Assembly: GCA_949297125.1 (NCBI GenBank)
Contig: CASFRS010000005.1
Coordinates: forward strand, 48,748-112,747
Direction of reading: 5' to 3'
Source: an uncultured Bacteroidales bacterium
Lineage (GTDB): Bacteria > Bacteroidota > Bacteroidia > Bacteroidales > G3-4614
DNA length: 64,000 nt
Numbering within the stretch: the stretch's first letter is position 1; each line of letters begins with the position of its first letter. Below the pieces are notes generated by a model, which searched no databases, was not told the DNA's origin, and was given only the letters and a program-made list of their open reading frames with translations. Both the position numbers and the translations under genes were made by a program. Positions 1 through 8,885 of this stretch are shown piece by piece.

Positions 1-252
1 GGGAGGATAGATACTCTCACTTCGGCCGAATTCCTGCAAACGGCCGAACCCTTTACCACCGTAGAGAACCCCGACGTAACAATCGACTGCAAAAACCTGC
101 AGTACATCAGCAGCGCGGGACTGCGCGCCCTCCTGATACTGCAGAAGAACGTAAACGCCAACAGCGGGACGCTGGTGCTTGCCAACGTCATACCCGCAAT
201 AAGGGAGATATTCAAGATAACAGGGTTTGAATCCATTTTCACCATAAGATAG
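1..252 (+). CDS. STAS-domain protein, C-terminal fragment (anti-sigma factor antagonist-like)
   Basis: Reading frame 1 is open from the first base to the stop at 250-252, so the gene begins upstream of the window. The 83 visible residues read like the second half of a STAS domain: a DCKNLQYISSAGLRALL segment carries the D-x-(S)-x-G helix cap with the Ser that is phosphorylated in SpoIIAA/RsbV-type antagonists, followed by LVLANVIPAIREIFKITGFESIF, the usual last strand and helix. Such small proteins sequester anti-sigma kinases or form part of stress-signalling partner switches. The stop lies 24 bases before dus, so co-transcription is likely. The missing N-terminus prevents deciding between a stand-alone antagonist and a longer protein. 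Confidence 0.75.
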   Translation, partial: GRIDTLTSAEFLQTAEPFTTVENPDVTIDCKNLQYISSAGLRALLILQKNVNANSGTLVLANVIPAIREIFKITGFESIFTIR

Positions 253-276
253 TCGGAGTCAATCCGGTAAGGAGAT

Positions 277-1263
277 ATGAAAATAGGGAAAACCGATTTC
301 GGCGAAAAACCGCTCTTCCTGGCACCCATGGAAGGCGTAACAGACGCATCGTTCCGGCTTATGTGCAAGGAGTTCGGGGCAGACATGGTCTATACCGAAT
401 TCGTATCGGCCGACGCGCTCATACGCCATATAAAAAAGACGCAGGCCAAACTTGAAATATCAGACGAGGAACGTCCCGTGGCCATACAGATATACGGACG
501 CGATGCGGAATCCATGGCCGAAGCCGCCCGCATCTGCGAAGAAGCTGCGCCCGATATCATAGACATCAACTTCGGATGCCCCGTCAAGCGCGTTGCAGGC
601 AAAGGGGCGGGGGCCGGTCTGTTGCGCGATATTCCCAAAATGCTGCAGATAACCCGTGCCGTAGTGGAAAGCGTTGCACTTCCCGTTACCGTCAAGACAC
701 GGCTGGGGTGGGACCACGACAACCGCATAATAGAGACGCTTGCCGAAGAACTGCAATCGTGCGGCATAGCCGCCCTGACCATACACGGGCGTACGCGCAG
801 CCAGATGTATACCGGACAAGCCGACTGGGAACCGATAAAACGCGTAAAGGAGAATCCCCGCATGAACATTCCCGTAATAGGGAACGGCGACATAACCTCC
901 CCGCAAAAGGCCGCAGAGTACTTTGAACGGTACGGTACCGATGCCATAATGATAGGGCGCGGAGCAATAGGCAACCCGTGGATATTCCGCGACATCAAGG
1001 GGTATATCTTCTCGCCCGACAGGTACGTCCCGCTCACACCGGCCGAGAAGATGGAAGTATTCAGGCGTCAGATGCGCGAAAGCATAGCCCGGCTGGACGA
1101 ACGCCGCGGCATACTGCACATACGCCGCCATCTGGCCGCCACATCGCTGTTCAAGGGAATCCCCGACTTCCGCGAAACCCGCATAGCCATGCTGCGCGCC
1201 GAAACAGCCTGCGAACTGGAAAAGATATTCGACAAGATAGAAACGACATTCCTGAAACAATAA
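277..1263 (+). CDS. dus: tRNA-dihydrouridine synthase (DusB/NifR3 type)
   Basis: FMN enzyme that reduces specific uridines in the tRNA D-loop to dihydrouridine with NADPH. The 328 residues have full family length. Visible motifs: MEGVTD at 18-23 (FMN site), NFGCPVKRVAGKGAG around 98-112 with the catalytic Cys at 101, VTVKTRLGW with the flavin-contacting Lys at 140, TIHGRTRSQMYTG with His 170, IPVIGNGDI and IGRGAIGNPW in the C-terminal half of the barrel. The start is well supported by an AGGAG five bases ahead of the ATG, one of the few Shine-Dalgarno-like sites here. It follows the STAS gene and precedes the GIN-domain gene by 12 bases, suggesting one transcript. Assignment to DusB rather than another Dus subgroup rests on resemblance only. 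Confidence 0.93.
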   Translation: MKIGKTDFGEKPLFLAPMEGVTDASFRLMCKEFGADMVYTEFVSADALIRHIKKTQAKLEISDEERPVAIQIYGRDAESMAEAARICEEAAPDIIDINFGCPVKRVAGKGAGAGLLRDIPKMLQITRAVVESVALPVTVKTRLGWDHDNRIIETLAEELQSCGIAALTIHGRTRSQMYTGQADWEPIKRVKENPRMNIPVIGNGDITSPQKAAEYFERYGTDAIMIGRGAIGNPWIFRDIKGYIFSPDRYVPLTPAEKMEVFRRQMRESIARLDERRGILHIRRHLAATSLFKGIPDFRETRIAMLRAETACELEKIFDKIETTFLKQ

Positions 1264-1275
1264 ACGTAGAAAAAG

Positions 1276-1998
1276 ATGAAAAAAAGAGCAATAACGCTGA
1301 TAATAGCCGCCATTGCGGCAACAGGCTCGATAATGGCCGCCACGGCTGAAGAGAGCGTAAAGGAGAAATACGTCTATGCCGACAAGGAAATACACGAATT
1401 CGACAGAATAGCGGTAACCTCGCCCATAAACGTAGTATATACCCAGTCGGCCGACTCGGCAAAGCAGCTCCGCATATACGCCCCCGAACAGATGCTGGCG
1501 AAAGTGAAGGCCGAAGTAAAGGACGGCAAACTCACCATAAGCTGCAACCGCGGGTTCAGAAAGGATTTCAACGTAATAATCGTCTACGCCCGCTCCAAGG
1601 CGCTCACAGGGGTGGAGTGCAGCGGGGGTGCGGTATTTACCGCTACTGAACCCGTCAACGGGGCCTACATATCGCTCAAGGTAACAGGGCAGAGCCAGAT
1701 TCGCTGCACCGGGCTCAACTACGACGAAGTTAAAGGACGCCGCGGCATAGGGCAGGGCGACCTGATAATAGGAGGCAGGACCTCGAAAGCCAACCTCTCC
1801 ATACTCGGGCGAGGTGAAATCAACGCCGAGAACCTGATATCGGAAACGGTAAGCTGCCGCATATTCGGGAAAGGCGACATAGGGTGCCACGTAAACGAAA
1901 CCATAGAAGTAAGGAGCATAGGACGCGGATGCGCCTATTGCAAAGGAAACCTGCCGATAAGCGGCAAGCACGACAAGATAAGGAAAATGGTAAAATAG
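1276..1998 (+). CDS. GIN-domain (DUF2807) secreted protein
   Basis: 240 residues starting with a signal peptide (MKKRAITLIIAAIAATG, cut probably near ATA/EE). The rest fits the putative auto-transporter adhesin head GIN domain: alternating short strands with the characteristic HEFDRIAVTSPINVVYTQ opening, a VKAEVKDGKLTISC segment and repeated G-rich turns (SGGAVFTAT, GRGEINAENL), expected to form a right-handed beta-solenoid. No catalytic residues are recognisable. In Bacteroidota these are abundant cell-envelope proteins of unproven function; the adhesin label in the family name is not evidence of adhesion. Third positions are very C/A-rich, as in the plus-strand genes on either side. Confidence 0.8.
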   Translation: MKKRAITLIIAAIAATGSIMAATAEESVKEKYVYADKEIHEFDRIAVTSPINVVYTQSADSAKQLRIYAPEQMLAKVKAEVKDGKLTISCNRGFRKDFNVIIVYARSKALTGVECSGGAVFTATEPVNGAYISLKVTGQSQIRCTGLNYDEVKGRRGIGQGDLIIGGRTSKANLSILGRGEINAENLISETVSCRIFGKGDIGCHVNETIEVRSIGRGCAYCKGNLPISGKHDKIRKMVK

Positions 1999-2038
1999 CA
2001 GCCTGCTTCGCCTCGCCGACCCATTATCCGTATACCAG

Positions 2039-2081
2039 CAGCGGCATGCACTCTCCTTAAAGGTTGGGGTGCATGCCGCTG
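2039..2081 (+). terminator. Strong stem-loop after the GIN gene
   Basis: AGCGGCATGCAC at 2040-2051 is exactly complementary to 2069-2080, with a further C-G pair outside and a 17-base loop. No T-run follows, so it is a poor classical intrinsic terminator, but its position between two genes suggests 3'-end formation or RNA stabilisation. Confidence 0.5.
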
Positions 2082-2131
2082 TAACGACAACCTCCGCATA
2101 ATAAAAAACCACCTGAAACCGTTATCAAGAT

Positions 2132-2716
2132 ATGACACTGAAGAATCTGGTATTCGCAACCAACAACAGGCACAAGTTGCGTGAAGCAAGGGAGATGCTC
2201 GAAGGGAAAATACACATCCTCTCGCTCGCCGACATAGGGTGCCACGACACCATACCCGAAACAGCCGACACCCTGCAGGGCAACGCACTGGAGAAGGCGC
2301 GCTACATAAAGGCGCACTACGGTTACGACTGCTTTGCCGACGATACCGGCCTTCAGGTAGTACAACTGGGCGGACGCCCCGGCGTCTATTCGGCACGCTA
2401 CGCAGGCGAAGAGTGCGACCCCGAAAAAAACATGCAGAAACTACTTGGCGAACTTGACGGGGAGAATGACCGCAGAGCATCGTTCATAACAGTAGTAGCC
2501 CTTATAGAAGGCAATGACGAAAAGATATTTGAAGGAGAAGTAAAAGGGCGCATACTGACAGAAAGGCAAGGCGGTGAAGGGTTCGGTTACGATCCCCTCT
2601 TCGTACCTGACGGATACGAAGAGAGTTTTGCGCAAATGGGCAACGAAACCAAAAACCGCATAAGCCACCGCGCCCGTGCCATGCAAAAGATGAAAGAATA
2701 CCTTTTGGGCAGATAA
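2132..2716 (+). CDS. rdgB: XTP/dITP diphosphatase (RdgB/HAM1)
   Basis: Hydrolyses ITP, dITP and XTP to monophosphates, keeping deaminated purines out of DNA and RNA. 194 residues is normal for the family. The N-terminus holds the nucleotide-binding [12 protein letters not shown] (8-19); the signature FADDTGLQV with the metal/general-base Asp pair is near 70, followed by [22 protein letters not shown] and the C-terminal [11 protein letters not shown] complete the family pattern. The ATG at 2132 lies about 50 bases beyond the preceding hairpin and the next gene (porZ) begins 19 bases after the stop. Confidence 0.95.
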   Translation: MTLKNLVFATNNRHKLREAREMLEGKIHILSLADIGCHDTIPETADTLQGNALEKARYIKAHYGYDCFADDTGLQVVQLGGRPGVYSARYAGEECDPEKNMQKLLGELDGENDRRASFITVVALIEGNDEKIFEGEVKGRILTERQGGEGFGYDPLFVPDGYEESFAQMGNETKNRISHRARAMQKMKEYLLGR

Positions 2717-2735
2717 AAACAGAGAAGAAAATTCC

Positions 2736-5063
2736 ATGACAAAAAAGATAACCTCCTTCATAACGGCAGCAATAATGCTCCTGTGTACGGAAATGACCGC
2801 GCAGACGGAAATGTTCCAATGGAAGACATACACACCGTACGGAACACCCGGTCAGATTTCGGAAACACGTACCGGCGTCTACTTCACATCGGACGGCTAT
2901 CTATACCTCTACGGAAAAAGCGACAACTCCCTGTCAGGGCTGACACGCGACAACTCCCTGTCCGACTCCGACATAAAACTTATAGAATACAACTACGAAA
3001 AAGACCTGCTGGTAATAGCCTACCGGAACAGCAACATAGACCTCCTCACGGGCGGGCGCATATACAACATACCGTACATAAAGGAAGCCGTAATGACAGG
3101 GTCTAAAACCATAAACAATATCAACATCATACCCGAAAGGGATGAAATATACATTTCAACCGATTTCGGCGTGGTAATAATAAACAGCAAAAAATACGAA
3201 ATAAAGAACAGTTTCATTCTCGGGCGCAAGATATACGATGCCGCATGCCATAACGACATCTACTACATAAGCGATGCGGAAAAAGGGGTAATGGAGTGCA
3301 GCGACGAAGAGATACCTTACAAGTACGAGAACTGGAGACAGTCGGCCGACCTCACCCACATAGCGAAAAAAATAGTAATCAACGACGGGGCGATATGGAC
3401 GGTCAGCACGGCCGCAATAACCAGGTATATCCCGGGCGTAACAAATGAAAAGGTGGAGTTCGGCACTTTCGACTTCATAAAAAGAACCCCCGGAAACGAA
3501 ATATACGCATACCACGGCGGAAAAATATCGGTATACAACTCCGACGGGACCAAAAAGGGAGAAACTGAACTGGACCGGTACACCGACGATATTCCGGCAG
3601 ACATAAGCAACGGCAACCGTACAGGAACATACTGGGGAATAAGCGGCAAAGGGATAAAATCGTACAGGATATCCGACGGTACGGTAACCCTTACGGCCGA
3701 CGTACCGGTAAAAGACAGGCCATCGGTAACCGTTCCCTACACACTCGCCGTGCAGGGAAAATCGCTCTACTGCATCCCCACGGGAATAAACACTGACTAT
3801 GAAGACGAGAGCCTCACGGCCAACATAGCGAGAATGAACAATTACAGGTGGGAAAACATCCTGTGCGACGACATACCGTCCATAAACAACAAAAACACCG
3901 GAAAATTCGGCCTTACCTCCGACATAGTCATATCCCCGCACGATGAAAACACCATATACGTAGGGACATGGTTCGACGGCCTTTACCGTTTCAGGAACAA
4001 CCGTTACGATGCTGTATGGAACTATACCAACAGCCCCATAACCGGCATGTTCGACAACTATGTAAATATGATAGGCGCACTTGCTTTCGATTCCGGCAAC
4101 AACCTGTGGATGACAAGTTACAGTCCCGACTGCGGGCTGCTTGCCATGAAACCCGACGGTACATTCGTAACATTCGCAAACAGCGACCTGAAAGACCGAA
4201 AATACTTTACGCAGATACTGATACCGGAACAGAGCGGGACAAAATGGATAATCCACGGGGGGGCATCGGGTTTCATATATGCGCACAACCATAACGGCAC
4301 GCTCGAAAACCAGGGCGATGATACATACCGCATGTTCACCACCTTCACCGACCAGGACAACCGCAGCATAGACGGTTCAAGGTTTTACTGCGCGGCAGAA
4401 GACCGCAGCGGCAGGATATGGATAGGAACGGACCGCGGGCCCATACTCCTCAACCGGCCCGACAATTTCCGCAACAGCAACTTCAGCTGTTACGTTATAA
4501 AGATACCGCGCAACGACGGGACCAATACGGCCGACCTTCTGCTCAATGCCGAAGTGATACGCGCCATAGAACCGGACGATGCAGGCAACATATGGCTGGG
4601 GACCGAAACTTCAGGGGCATACCTTGTAAGCGAAGACGGACAAACCACCATATACCACTTCACTACTGAAAACTCGGTACTCCCGTCGGACAAGATATAC
4701 GACGTAAAAGTAAAGCACGATACGGGCGAAGTCTTCTTCGCAACCGAAAAAGGGCTTGTATCGTTCAGGGCGGAAGCAGCCGAAGCACAGGAGAATTACG
4801 ACAACGTCTACGCCTTCCCCAACCCTGTACGCCCGGAATACACCGGGGTGATAACGGTAACGGGGCTCGAATTCAACTCGCTTGTAAAGATAACCGACAC
4901 GGCCGGAAACCTCATCTATCAGAACTATTCGCAAGGAGGGCAGATAGTATGGGACGGCAACGGACCCGACGGCCGTCGGGTAAAGAGCGGAATCTACTAC
5001 GTATGGATGTCCAACAGCGAAAACAAGGACGGCAAGGTAGCCAAGATTGCCGTAATAAACTGA
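2736..5063 (+). CDS. porZ: PorZ-like type IX secretion system protein
   Basis: 775 residues, nearly the same as Porphyromonas gingivalis PorZ, which works with PorU at the cell surface to deliver anionic lipopolysaccharide to type IX cargo. A signal peptide ends TA/Q at residues 22/23. Two consecutive seven-bladed propeller regions follow (roughly 25-370 and 370-680), seen as repeated blade motifs such as NNLWMTSYSPD, GRIWIGTDRG, GNIWLGTETSGAYLV and EVFFATEKGLVSF. The last 80 or so residues (from YAFPNPVRPEY) are a type IX C-terminal domain with FPNPV, ITDTAGNLIYQ and GIYYVWMS signatures. PorZ uses this domain although it is not ordinary cargo. Other T9SS genes are not in the window. A two-component-type propeller sensor is the alternative, but no kinase or membrane segment is present. 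Confidence 0.85.
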   Translation: MTKKITSFITAAIMLLCTEMTAQTEMFQWKTYTPYGTPGQISETRTGVYFTSDGYLYLYGKSDNSLSGLTRDNSLSDSDIKLIEYNYEKDLLVIAYRNSNIDLLTGGRIYNIPYIKEAVMTGSKTINNINIIPERDEIYISTDFGVVIINSKKYEIKNSFILGRKIYDAACHNDIYYISDAEKGVMECSDEEIPYKYENWRQSADLTHIAKKIVINDGAIWTVSTAAITRYIPGVTNEKVEFGTFDFIKRTPGNEIYAYHGGKISVYNSDGTKKGETELDRYTDDIPADISNGNRTGTYWGISGKGIKSYRISDGTVTLTADVPVKDRPSVTVPYTLAVQGKSLYCIPTGINTDYEDESLTANIARMNNYRWENILCDDIPSINNKNTGKFGLTSDIVISPHDENTIYVGTWFDGLYRFRNNRYDAVWNYTNSPITGMFDNYVNMIGALAFDSGNNLWMTSYSPDCGLLAMKPDGTFVTFANSDLKDRKYFTQILIPEQSGTKWIIHGGASGFIYAHNHNGTLENQGDDTYRMFTTFTDQDNRSIDGSRFYCAAEDRSGRIWIGTDRGPILLNRPDNFRNSNFSCYVIKIPRNDGTNTADLLLNAEVIRAIEPDDAGNIWLGTETSGAYLVSEDGQTTIYHFTTENSVLPSDKIYDVKVKHDTGEVFFATEKGLVSFRAEAAEAQENYDNVYAFPNPVRPEYTGVITVTGLEFNSLVKITDTAGNLIYQNYSQGGQIVWDGNGPDGRRVKSGIYYVWMSNSENKDGKVAKIAVIN

Positions 5064-5090
5064 TACGGCACACGGAAATATCTGATATAT

Positions 5091-5123
5091 AAAAAAGTCC
5101 CTCCGACAGGTCGAGGCCTGTCG
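5091..5123 (-). terminator. Possible terminator of the radical SAM gene
   Basis: CGACAGG (5104-5110) pairs with CCTGTCG (5117-5123). Read on the minus strand, the hairpin is followed after six bases by a run of six T (complement of 5091-5096). It sits eight bases beyond the stop of the minus-strand gene; the stem is short. Confidence 0.45.
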
Positions 5124-5131
5124 CGGGTATT

Positions 5132-5908
5132 TCAGTACACCGAAACGGGAACTCCCGTCTCGCGCAGAATTGCGGCAATCCTTTCCAGTTCGGGACGCTC
5201 CACCTTTGTCAGTGCGCTCTCCGGAGTGTCCCGGGCAATGGAATAGACCATCACGCCTGCAGGTTTCAGAAAAGCTACCGCCTCCTTGAGCGCGGCGACT
5301 TCCGCACCGGTGGTATTGTCCACCGCTCCGGAATTGTGCATTCCCCTTACGAACATGGTCTGCAAAATGAACTTTCCTTCAAAACGCGACAGTGCCTCAA
5401 TCTGACGGGCAACGGTAAGTCCCGACATGCACGGTGCATTCAGAATCCTGAAAGTAGAATCCACGGCCGTGTCCAATTTCAATATATTGTTGTCCACACT
5501 GCAAAGGGCTTTGAATACCGAATCGTCCCATACCCTTGTGGCGTTCGACAAAACCGAAACCTTCACATCGGGAAAATAAGTATCCCTCAACATAAGCGTA
5601 TCTTCTATTACGCCGCCGAAATCGGGATTCAGCGTAGGCTCGCCGTTTCCGGCAAAAGTTATGACATCGAGCCTCTGCCCGGCCTCTTTCATTGAAAACA
5701 GCCTCTGTTCCAGGGCGTTCTTTACATCGGCTCTTGCAGGCATATGCCTGTCTCCGGCATGTTCGGCGTTATACCCGCACTCGCAGTATATGCAGTCGAA
5801 AGAACAGAGCTTCCCTTCCGATGGAAGCAGGTTGACCCCGAGCGAAATTCCCAGACGCCTGCTCTTGACAGGACCGAAAACAATACCTTCAAACAATTTC
5901 GTGGACAT
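5132..5908 (-). CDS. Radical SAM protein (COG0731-like)
   Basis: 258 residues. The radical SAM cluster motif is CSFDCIYC (CxxxCxxC) at about 34-41, directly followed by ECGYN; GNGEPTLNPDF near 107 is the SAM-binding GGEPT-equivalent; SNATRVWDD and LDTAVDSTFR correspond to later barrel strands. This arrangement (FGPVKSRRLGISLGVNLLP before the cluster) is typical of a widespread uncharacterised group related to wybutosine-synthesis enzymes. Substrate unknown. It is convergent with porZ. Its third positions are rich in G and T, in contrast with the plus-strand genes around it. Confidence 0.85.
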   Translation of the reverse strand: MSTKLFEGIVFGPVKSRRLGISLGVNLLPSEGKLCSFDCIYCECGYNAEHAGDRHMPARADVKNALEQRLFSMKEAGQRLDVITFAGNGEPTLNPDFGGVIEDTLMLRDTYFPDVKVSVLSNATRVWDDSVFKALCSVDNNILKLDTAVDSTFRILNAPCMSGLTVARQIEALSRFEGKFILQTMFVRGMHNSGAVDNTTGAEVAALKEAVAFLKPAGVMVYSIARDTPESALTKVERPELERIAAILRETGVPVSVY

Positions 5909-6254
5909 TCTCGTACAATAAAATAAATAATCCTTATTCGGCAGGCTTCTTAGAAAAACAGTACTGAAACCTTTTTACGGCTGCAAATTTAGCAATAAAA
6001 CCGACTGTCCATACAATACGTGCCGCACAATATAAACAGGAAAAACAGATGCGGCATTAAACTGAAAAACCGATAAATAGTCATAACATAAGCTATACAA
6101 TCGGGGCATATCCATAAAAATAGTATCTTTACGCACAAACAGGAACTTCAAATACAGAAGCGGGCCGTTCCCGCCGCAGAGAAACACTTCATAAACACCA
6201 TACACGTCCTATACGGCAAATACACGTCATACACAACCTACAGACTGGAAACAG
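5909..6254. other. Intergenic region between divergent genes, with a minus-strand -7 element
   Basis: 346 bases without a credible gene. CAAATTTA at 5984-5991 reads TAAATTTG on the minus strand, the Bacteroides -7 form, and would give a leader of about 70 bases for the radical SAM gene. TATCTTTA at 6124-6131 is a one-off -7 candidate for the DUF4294 gene on the plus strand. Neither has a good -33 TTTG at the normal spacing. Nothing else recognised. Confidence 0.4.
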
Positions 6255-6875
6255 ATGAAAAAGTGGATAACCGGCATACTACTCACCTTATCTGCGCTCG
6301 GCACGGCAAAAGGGGCCGACGGAAATGCCAATCCATACCTCGACAGGCACTCTATATTCAGCCGCCCGTATCTGTCGGTAATAGAAACCGGCGATACCGT
6401 AATAACCATAAACATGCAACAGATAGTCTGCATGCCGGAGTACAAGTTCAAGAACAGAAGAGACGAAAAGTTTTACTGGAAAACGGTAAGGGACGTAAAA
6501 AAGACCCTGCCGTACGCTAAAATGGTACGTGCTGCAATAATAGAGACATACGAGTATATACAGACCATCCCCGAGGACCAGCGCGAAGCTCACCTTAAAC
6601 AGATGGAAAAGGATATATTCAAGGAGTACCGTCCGGTATTGAAAGAGTTCACATATTCGCAGGCAAAGATGCTAATACTGCTTATTGACCGCGAATGCAA
6701 CCAGACCTCCTTCAATATACTGAAATCTTTTCTCGGAGGGTTCAGGGCCAGGTTCTGGCAAATGTTCGGAGGAATGTTCGGACTGAGCCTCAAAAAAGAC
6801 TACGAACCCGAAAAAAGAGAACGCGACAGGATAATAGAACGCGTGTGCATACTTGTAGAATCGGGTATGCTATGA
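6255..6875 (+). CDS. DUF4294 family protein
   Basis: 206 residues with an N-terminal signal peptide (MKKWITGILLTLSALGTAKG). The body is the DUF4294 pattern: GDTVITINMQQIVCMPEYKFKN, then YWKTVRDVKKTLPYAKMVRAAIIETYEYIQ, an acidic/basic helical middle (QREAHLKQMEKDIFKEYRPVL) and LILLIDRECNQTSF. Found almost only in Bacteroidota; function unknown, predicted periplasmic and helical. The last seven bases overlap the end of the convergent methyltransferase gene. Confidence 0.85.
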   Translation: MKKWITGILLTLSALGTAKGADGNANPYLDRHSIFSRPYLSVIETGDTVITINMQQIVCMPEYKFKNRRDEKFYWKTVRDVKKTLPYAKMVRAAIIETYEYIQTIPEDQREAHLKQMEKDIFKEYRPVLKEFTYSQAKMLILLIDRECNQTSFNILKSFLGGFRARFWQMFGGMFGLSLKKDYEPEKRERDRIIERVCILVESGML

Positions 6876-7403
6876 ATGCAGACCGCAGAAAAAGTGCCAT
6901 ATCAGGATTCCGGCAGCAACCGAAACATTGAGCGAATGCTTTGTGCCGAACTGCGGTATTTCAACAGAACCGTCGCACAAGTCAACAACCTCCTGCCCCA
7001 CCCCCTTCACTTCATTGCCGAGTACAATGGCATAACGGGTATTCCTGTCCACATTAAAACCGTCCAGCATTATGCTTCCCTCGGTCTGTTCGGCAGCGTA
7101 AACCGAAAACCCTTCGCCTTTCAGAAGTTCGACAGCCCGGCCGGTCTCTTCCATATAAACCCAGTCCACGCTGTTCTCTGCCCCGAGCGCAGTTTTGTGT
7201 ATTTCAGCATCAGGAGGTGTGGCGGTAATACCGCAAAGGTATATTTTCTCTACCCTGAAAGCGTCGGAACTGCGGAATACCGAACCTATATTGTTCAGGC
7301 TCCTTACATTATCCAGCACTATAACCAGCGGAATTTTCTCTGCAGCCTTGAATTCGCTGCACGACAGGCGGTTCATTTCAAGAACAGAAAGTTTTCTTCC
7401 CAT
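6870..7403 (-). CDS. SpoU/TrmH-family RNA 2'-O-methyltransferase
   Basis: 177 residues. The three SPOUT motifs are visible: LDNVRSLNNIGSVFRSSDAF (motif 1, with the Asn and Arg of the active site), IVLGNEVKGVGQEVVDLCD (motif 2) and IPQFGTKHSLNVSVAAGI (motif 3), which together form the knotted SAM-binding fold. The KTALGAENSVDW segment is usual in short TrmH-like proteins. Likely methylates a ribose in tRNA or rRNA; which position cannot be told from sequence. It ends inside the convergent DUF4294 gene. Confidence 0.88.
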   Translation of the reverse strand: MGRKLSVLEMNRLSCSEFKAAEKIPLVIVLDNVRSLNNIGSVFRSSDAFRVEKIYLCGITATPPDAEIHKTALGAENSVDWVYMEETGRAVELLKGEGFSVYAAEQTEGSIMLDGFNVDRNTRYAIVLGNEVKGVGQEVVDLCDGSVEIPQFGTKHSLNVSVAAGILIWHFFCGLHS

Positions 7404-7422
7404 TTGTCCAATAACTTTGGTG

Positions 7423-7430
7423 CAAATATA
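7423..7430 (-). promoter_or_regulatory. -7 element for the SpoU methylase gene
   Basis: CAAATATA on the plus strand reads TATATTTG on the minus strand, matching TAnnTTTG, 20 bases ahead of the start codon. No clear -33 element at the expected spacing. Confidence 0.45.
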
Positions 7431-7937
7431 AACTATCTCCCGCAGCTAATATAAACTCCCCTCCTTTAAAAAAGGATAACTCCTGTACGGCTTTTTCAAA
7501 GCTATCAACATAACCCGGAAACAACATGTTGATATCGTTTGATAACTTATTGGAAAAAAACAATAGAAAAACAGACATAAAGACAGAAAAAAATATATAG
7601 GGCGAAATTTTCAAAAGGCAGCCGTATAATTACACTTTTGTTTTTTAATACTTATCCACATCTTAAAACAGGGTTATTATCGGGCCAACAAAAAAATTTA
7701 ATTAACTTTGCGCTTTATCAAACATCTGTTGATAACTGTATGAATCAATTATAAATCAAAAATTTAATATGTTGATAATATAACAAGAACAAACGTTATG
7801 ATATTGATAACGGTAAAATAAAGGAAAAGGCAAAAAAGTTATCAATGCTATCAACAGCATATTATCATCATCATTTATTTACATTAAAAAATATATTATT
7901 CTTATTTGGTTGTTGATTGTCGATAAAGCACGTACAA
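7431..7937. other. AT-rich region with DnaA-box-like sites; candidate oriC
   Basis: About 500 bases with no credible gene, very AT-rich, between a minus-strand and a plus-strand gene. It holds one perfect DnaA box, TTATCCACA at 7652-7660 (plus), and two TTATCAACA boxes on the minus strand (TGTTGATAA at 7727-7735 and 7770-7778). More degenerate copies of the same word occur at 7502-7510, 7527-7535, 7715-7723, 7803-7810, 7839-7847 and 7848-7856. TAACTTTG at 7703-7710 could be a -7 element for nadA. The third-position base bias of genes changes strand between the left and right parts of the window, as expected around an origin. No dnaA is adjacent, and this remains a prediction. Confidence 0.5.
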
Positions 7938-8873
7938 ATGAACTTGACTGAAAAAATACTCGAACTTAAAAAAGAGAAGAATGCCGTAATACTTGCCCAC
8001 TATTACCAGCGCGATGAAATACAGCAGGTGGCCGACCATATAGGCGACAGCCTTGCACTTGCCCAGATAGCGGCCAAGTGCGACTGCGACATACTTGTCA
8101 TGTGCGGGGTGAATTTTATGGGAGAGACTGCCAAAATTCTGTCTCCCCGTAAAAAGGTACTGTTGCCCGACAATACGGCAGGGTGCTCCCTGGCAGACAG
8201 CTGCAACGCCGTGGATTTGCAGAAATTCAAGGAGAAATACCCCGGATATACCGTAATATCTTATGTAAACACAACGGCCGAAGTAAAGGCTCTGACCGAT
8301 ATAGTGGTAACCTCTTCCAATGCCCGGCAGATAGTCGAATCCATGCCTGCCGGCGAAAAGATAATATTCGGTCCGGACAGGAATCTCGGAAACTATATAA
8401 AAGGCGTTACAGGGCGCGACATGGTCATATGGGACGGCGCATGCCACGTGCATGAACAGTTTTCCGCTGCCGGAATAAAGGAACTTAAAGAAAAGAATCC
8501 CGATGCGGAAGTGCTGGCTCATCCCGAATGTAACAGGAGTGTACTCGATGTAGCCGATGTTGTAGGTTCCACCGCGGCTTTGCTCAAACATTCGGTTTCC
8601 TCACCGTCCGTAAAATTCATAGTTGCAACCGAACCCGGAATTCTTTTTGAAATGAAGAACAGGTGTCCGGGAAAAGAGTTTATACCGGCTCCGTCGGAAG
8701 AAGGAGGGTGCGCGTGCAACATATGTTCTTATATGAAGCAGAATACTCTTGAGAAACTGTATGAAGCTCTCGAATATGAAAGGTATGAAGTAACGTTGCC
8801 GGAAGAACTGAGAGCGAAAGCGGAAGTACCCATACGCCGCATGTTGGAAATATCGGAAAAGTTGAAACTGTAA
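7938..8873 (+). CDS. nadA: Quinolinate synthase A
   Basis: Condenses iminoaspartate with dihydroxyacetone phosphate to quinolinate in NAD synthesis, using a [4Fe-4S] cluster. From the ATG at 7938 the protein has 311 residues, within the family range; an in-frame TTG at 7917 would add seven unlikely residues. Cluster ligands: Cys 56 in VMCGVNFMGE, Cys 169 in DGACHVHE, and the C-terminal GCACNICSYMKQNT (Cys 258-263). Substrate residues include HYYQRDEIQ at 21-29 and HPECNRSVLD near 195. nadB and nadC are not in the window. Twelve bases separate it from purN. Confidence 0.95.
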   Translation: MNLTEKILELKKEKNAVILAHYYQRDEIQQVADHIGDSLALAQIAAKCDCDILVMCGVNFMGETAKILSPRKKVLLPDNTAGCSLADSCNAVDLQKFKEKYPGYTVISYVNTTAEVKALTDIVVTSSNARQIVESMPAGEKIIFGPDRNLGNYIKGVTGRDMVIWDGACHVHEQFSAAGIKELKEKNPDAEVLAHPECNRSVLDVADVVGSTAALLKHSVSSPSVKFIVATEPGILFEMKNRCPGKEFIPAPSEEGGCACNICSYMKQNTLEKLYEALEYERYEVTLPEELRAKAEVPIRRMLEISEKLKL

Positions 8874-8885
8874 AAGAAAAATAAA

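Noticed and set aside
460..2112. Long minus-strand open frame of 550 codons under dus and the GIN gene
   Set aside because: It is the antisense shadow of two well-supported genes, full of Tyr/Cys/Val from complementary codons, with no family resemblance.
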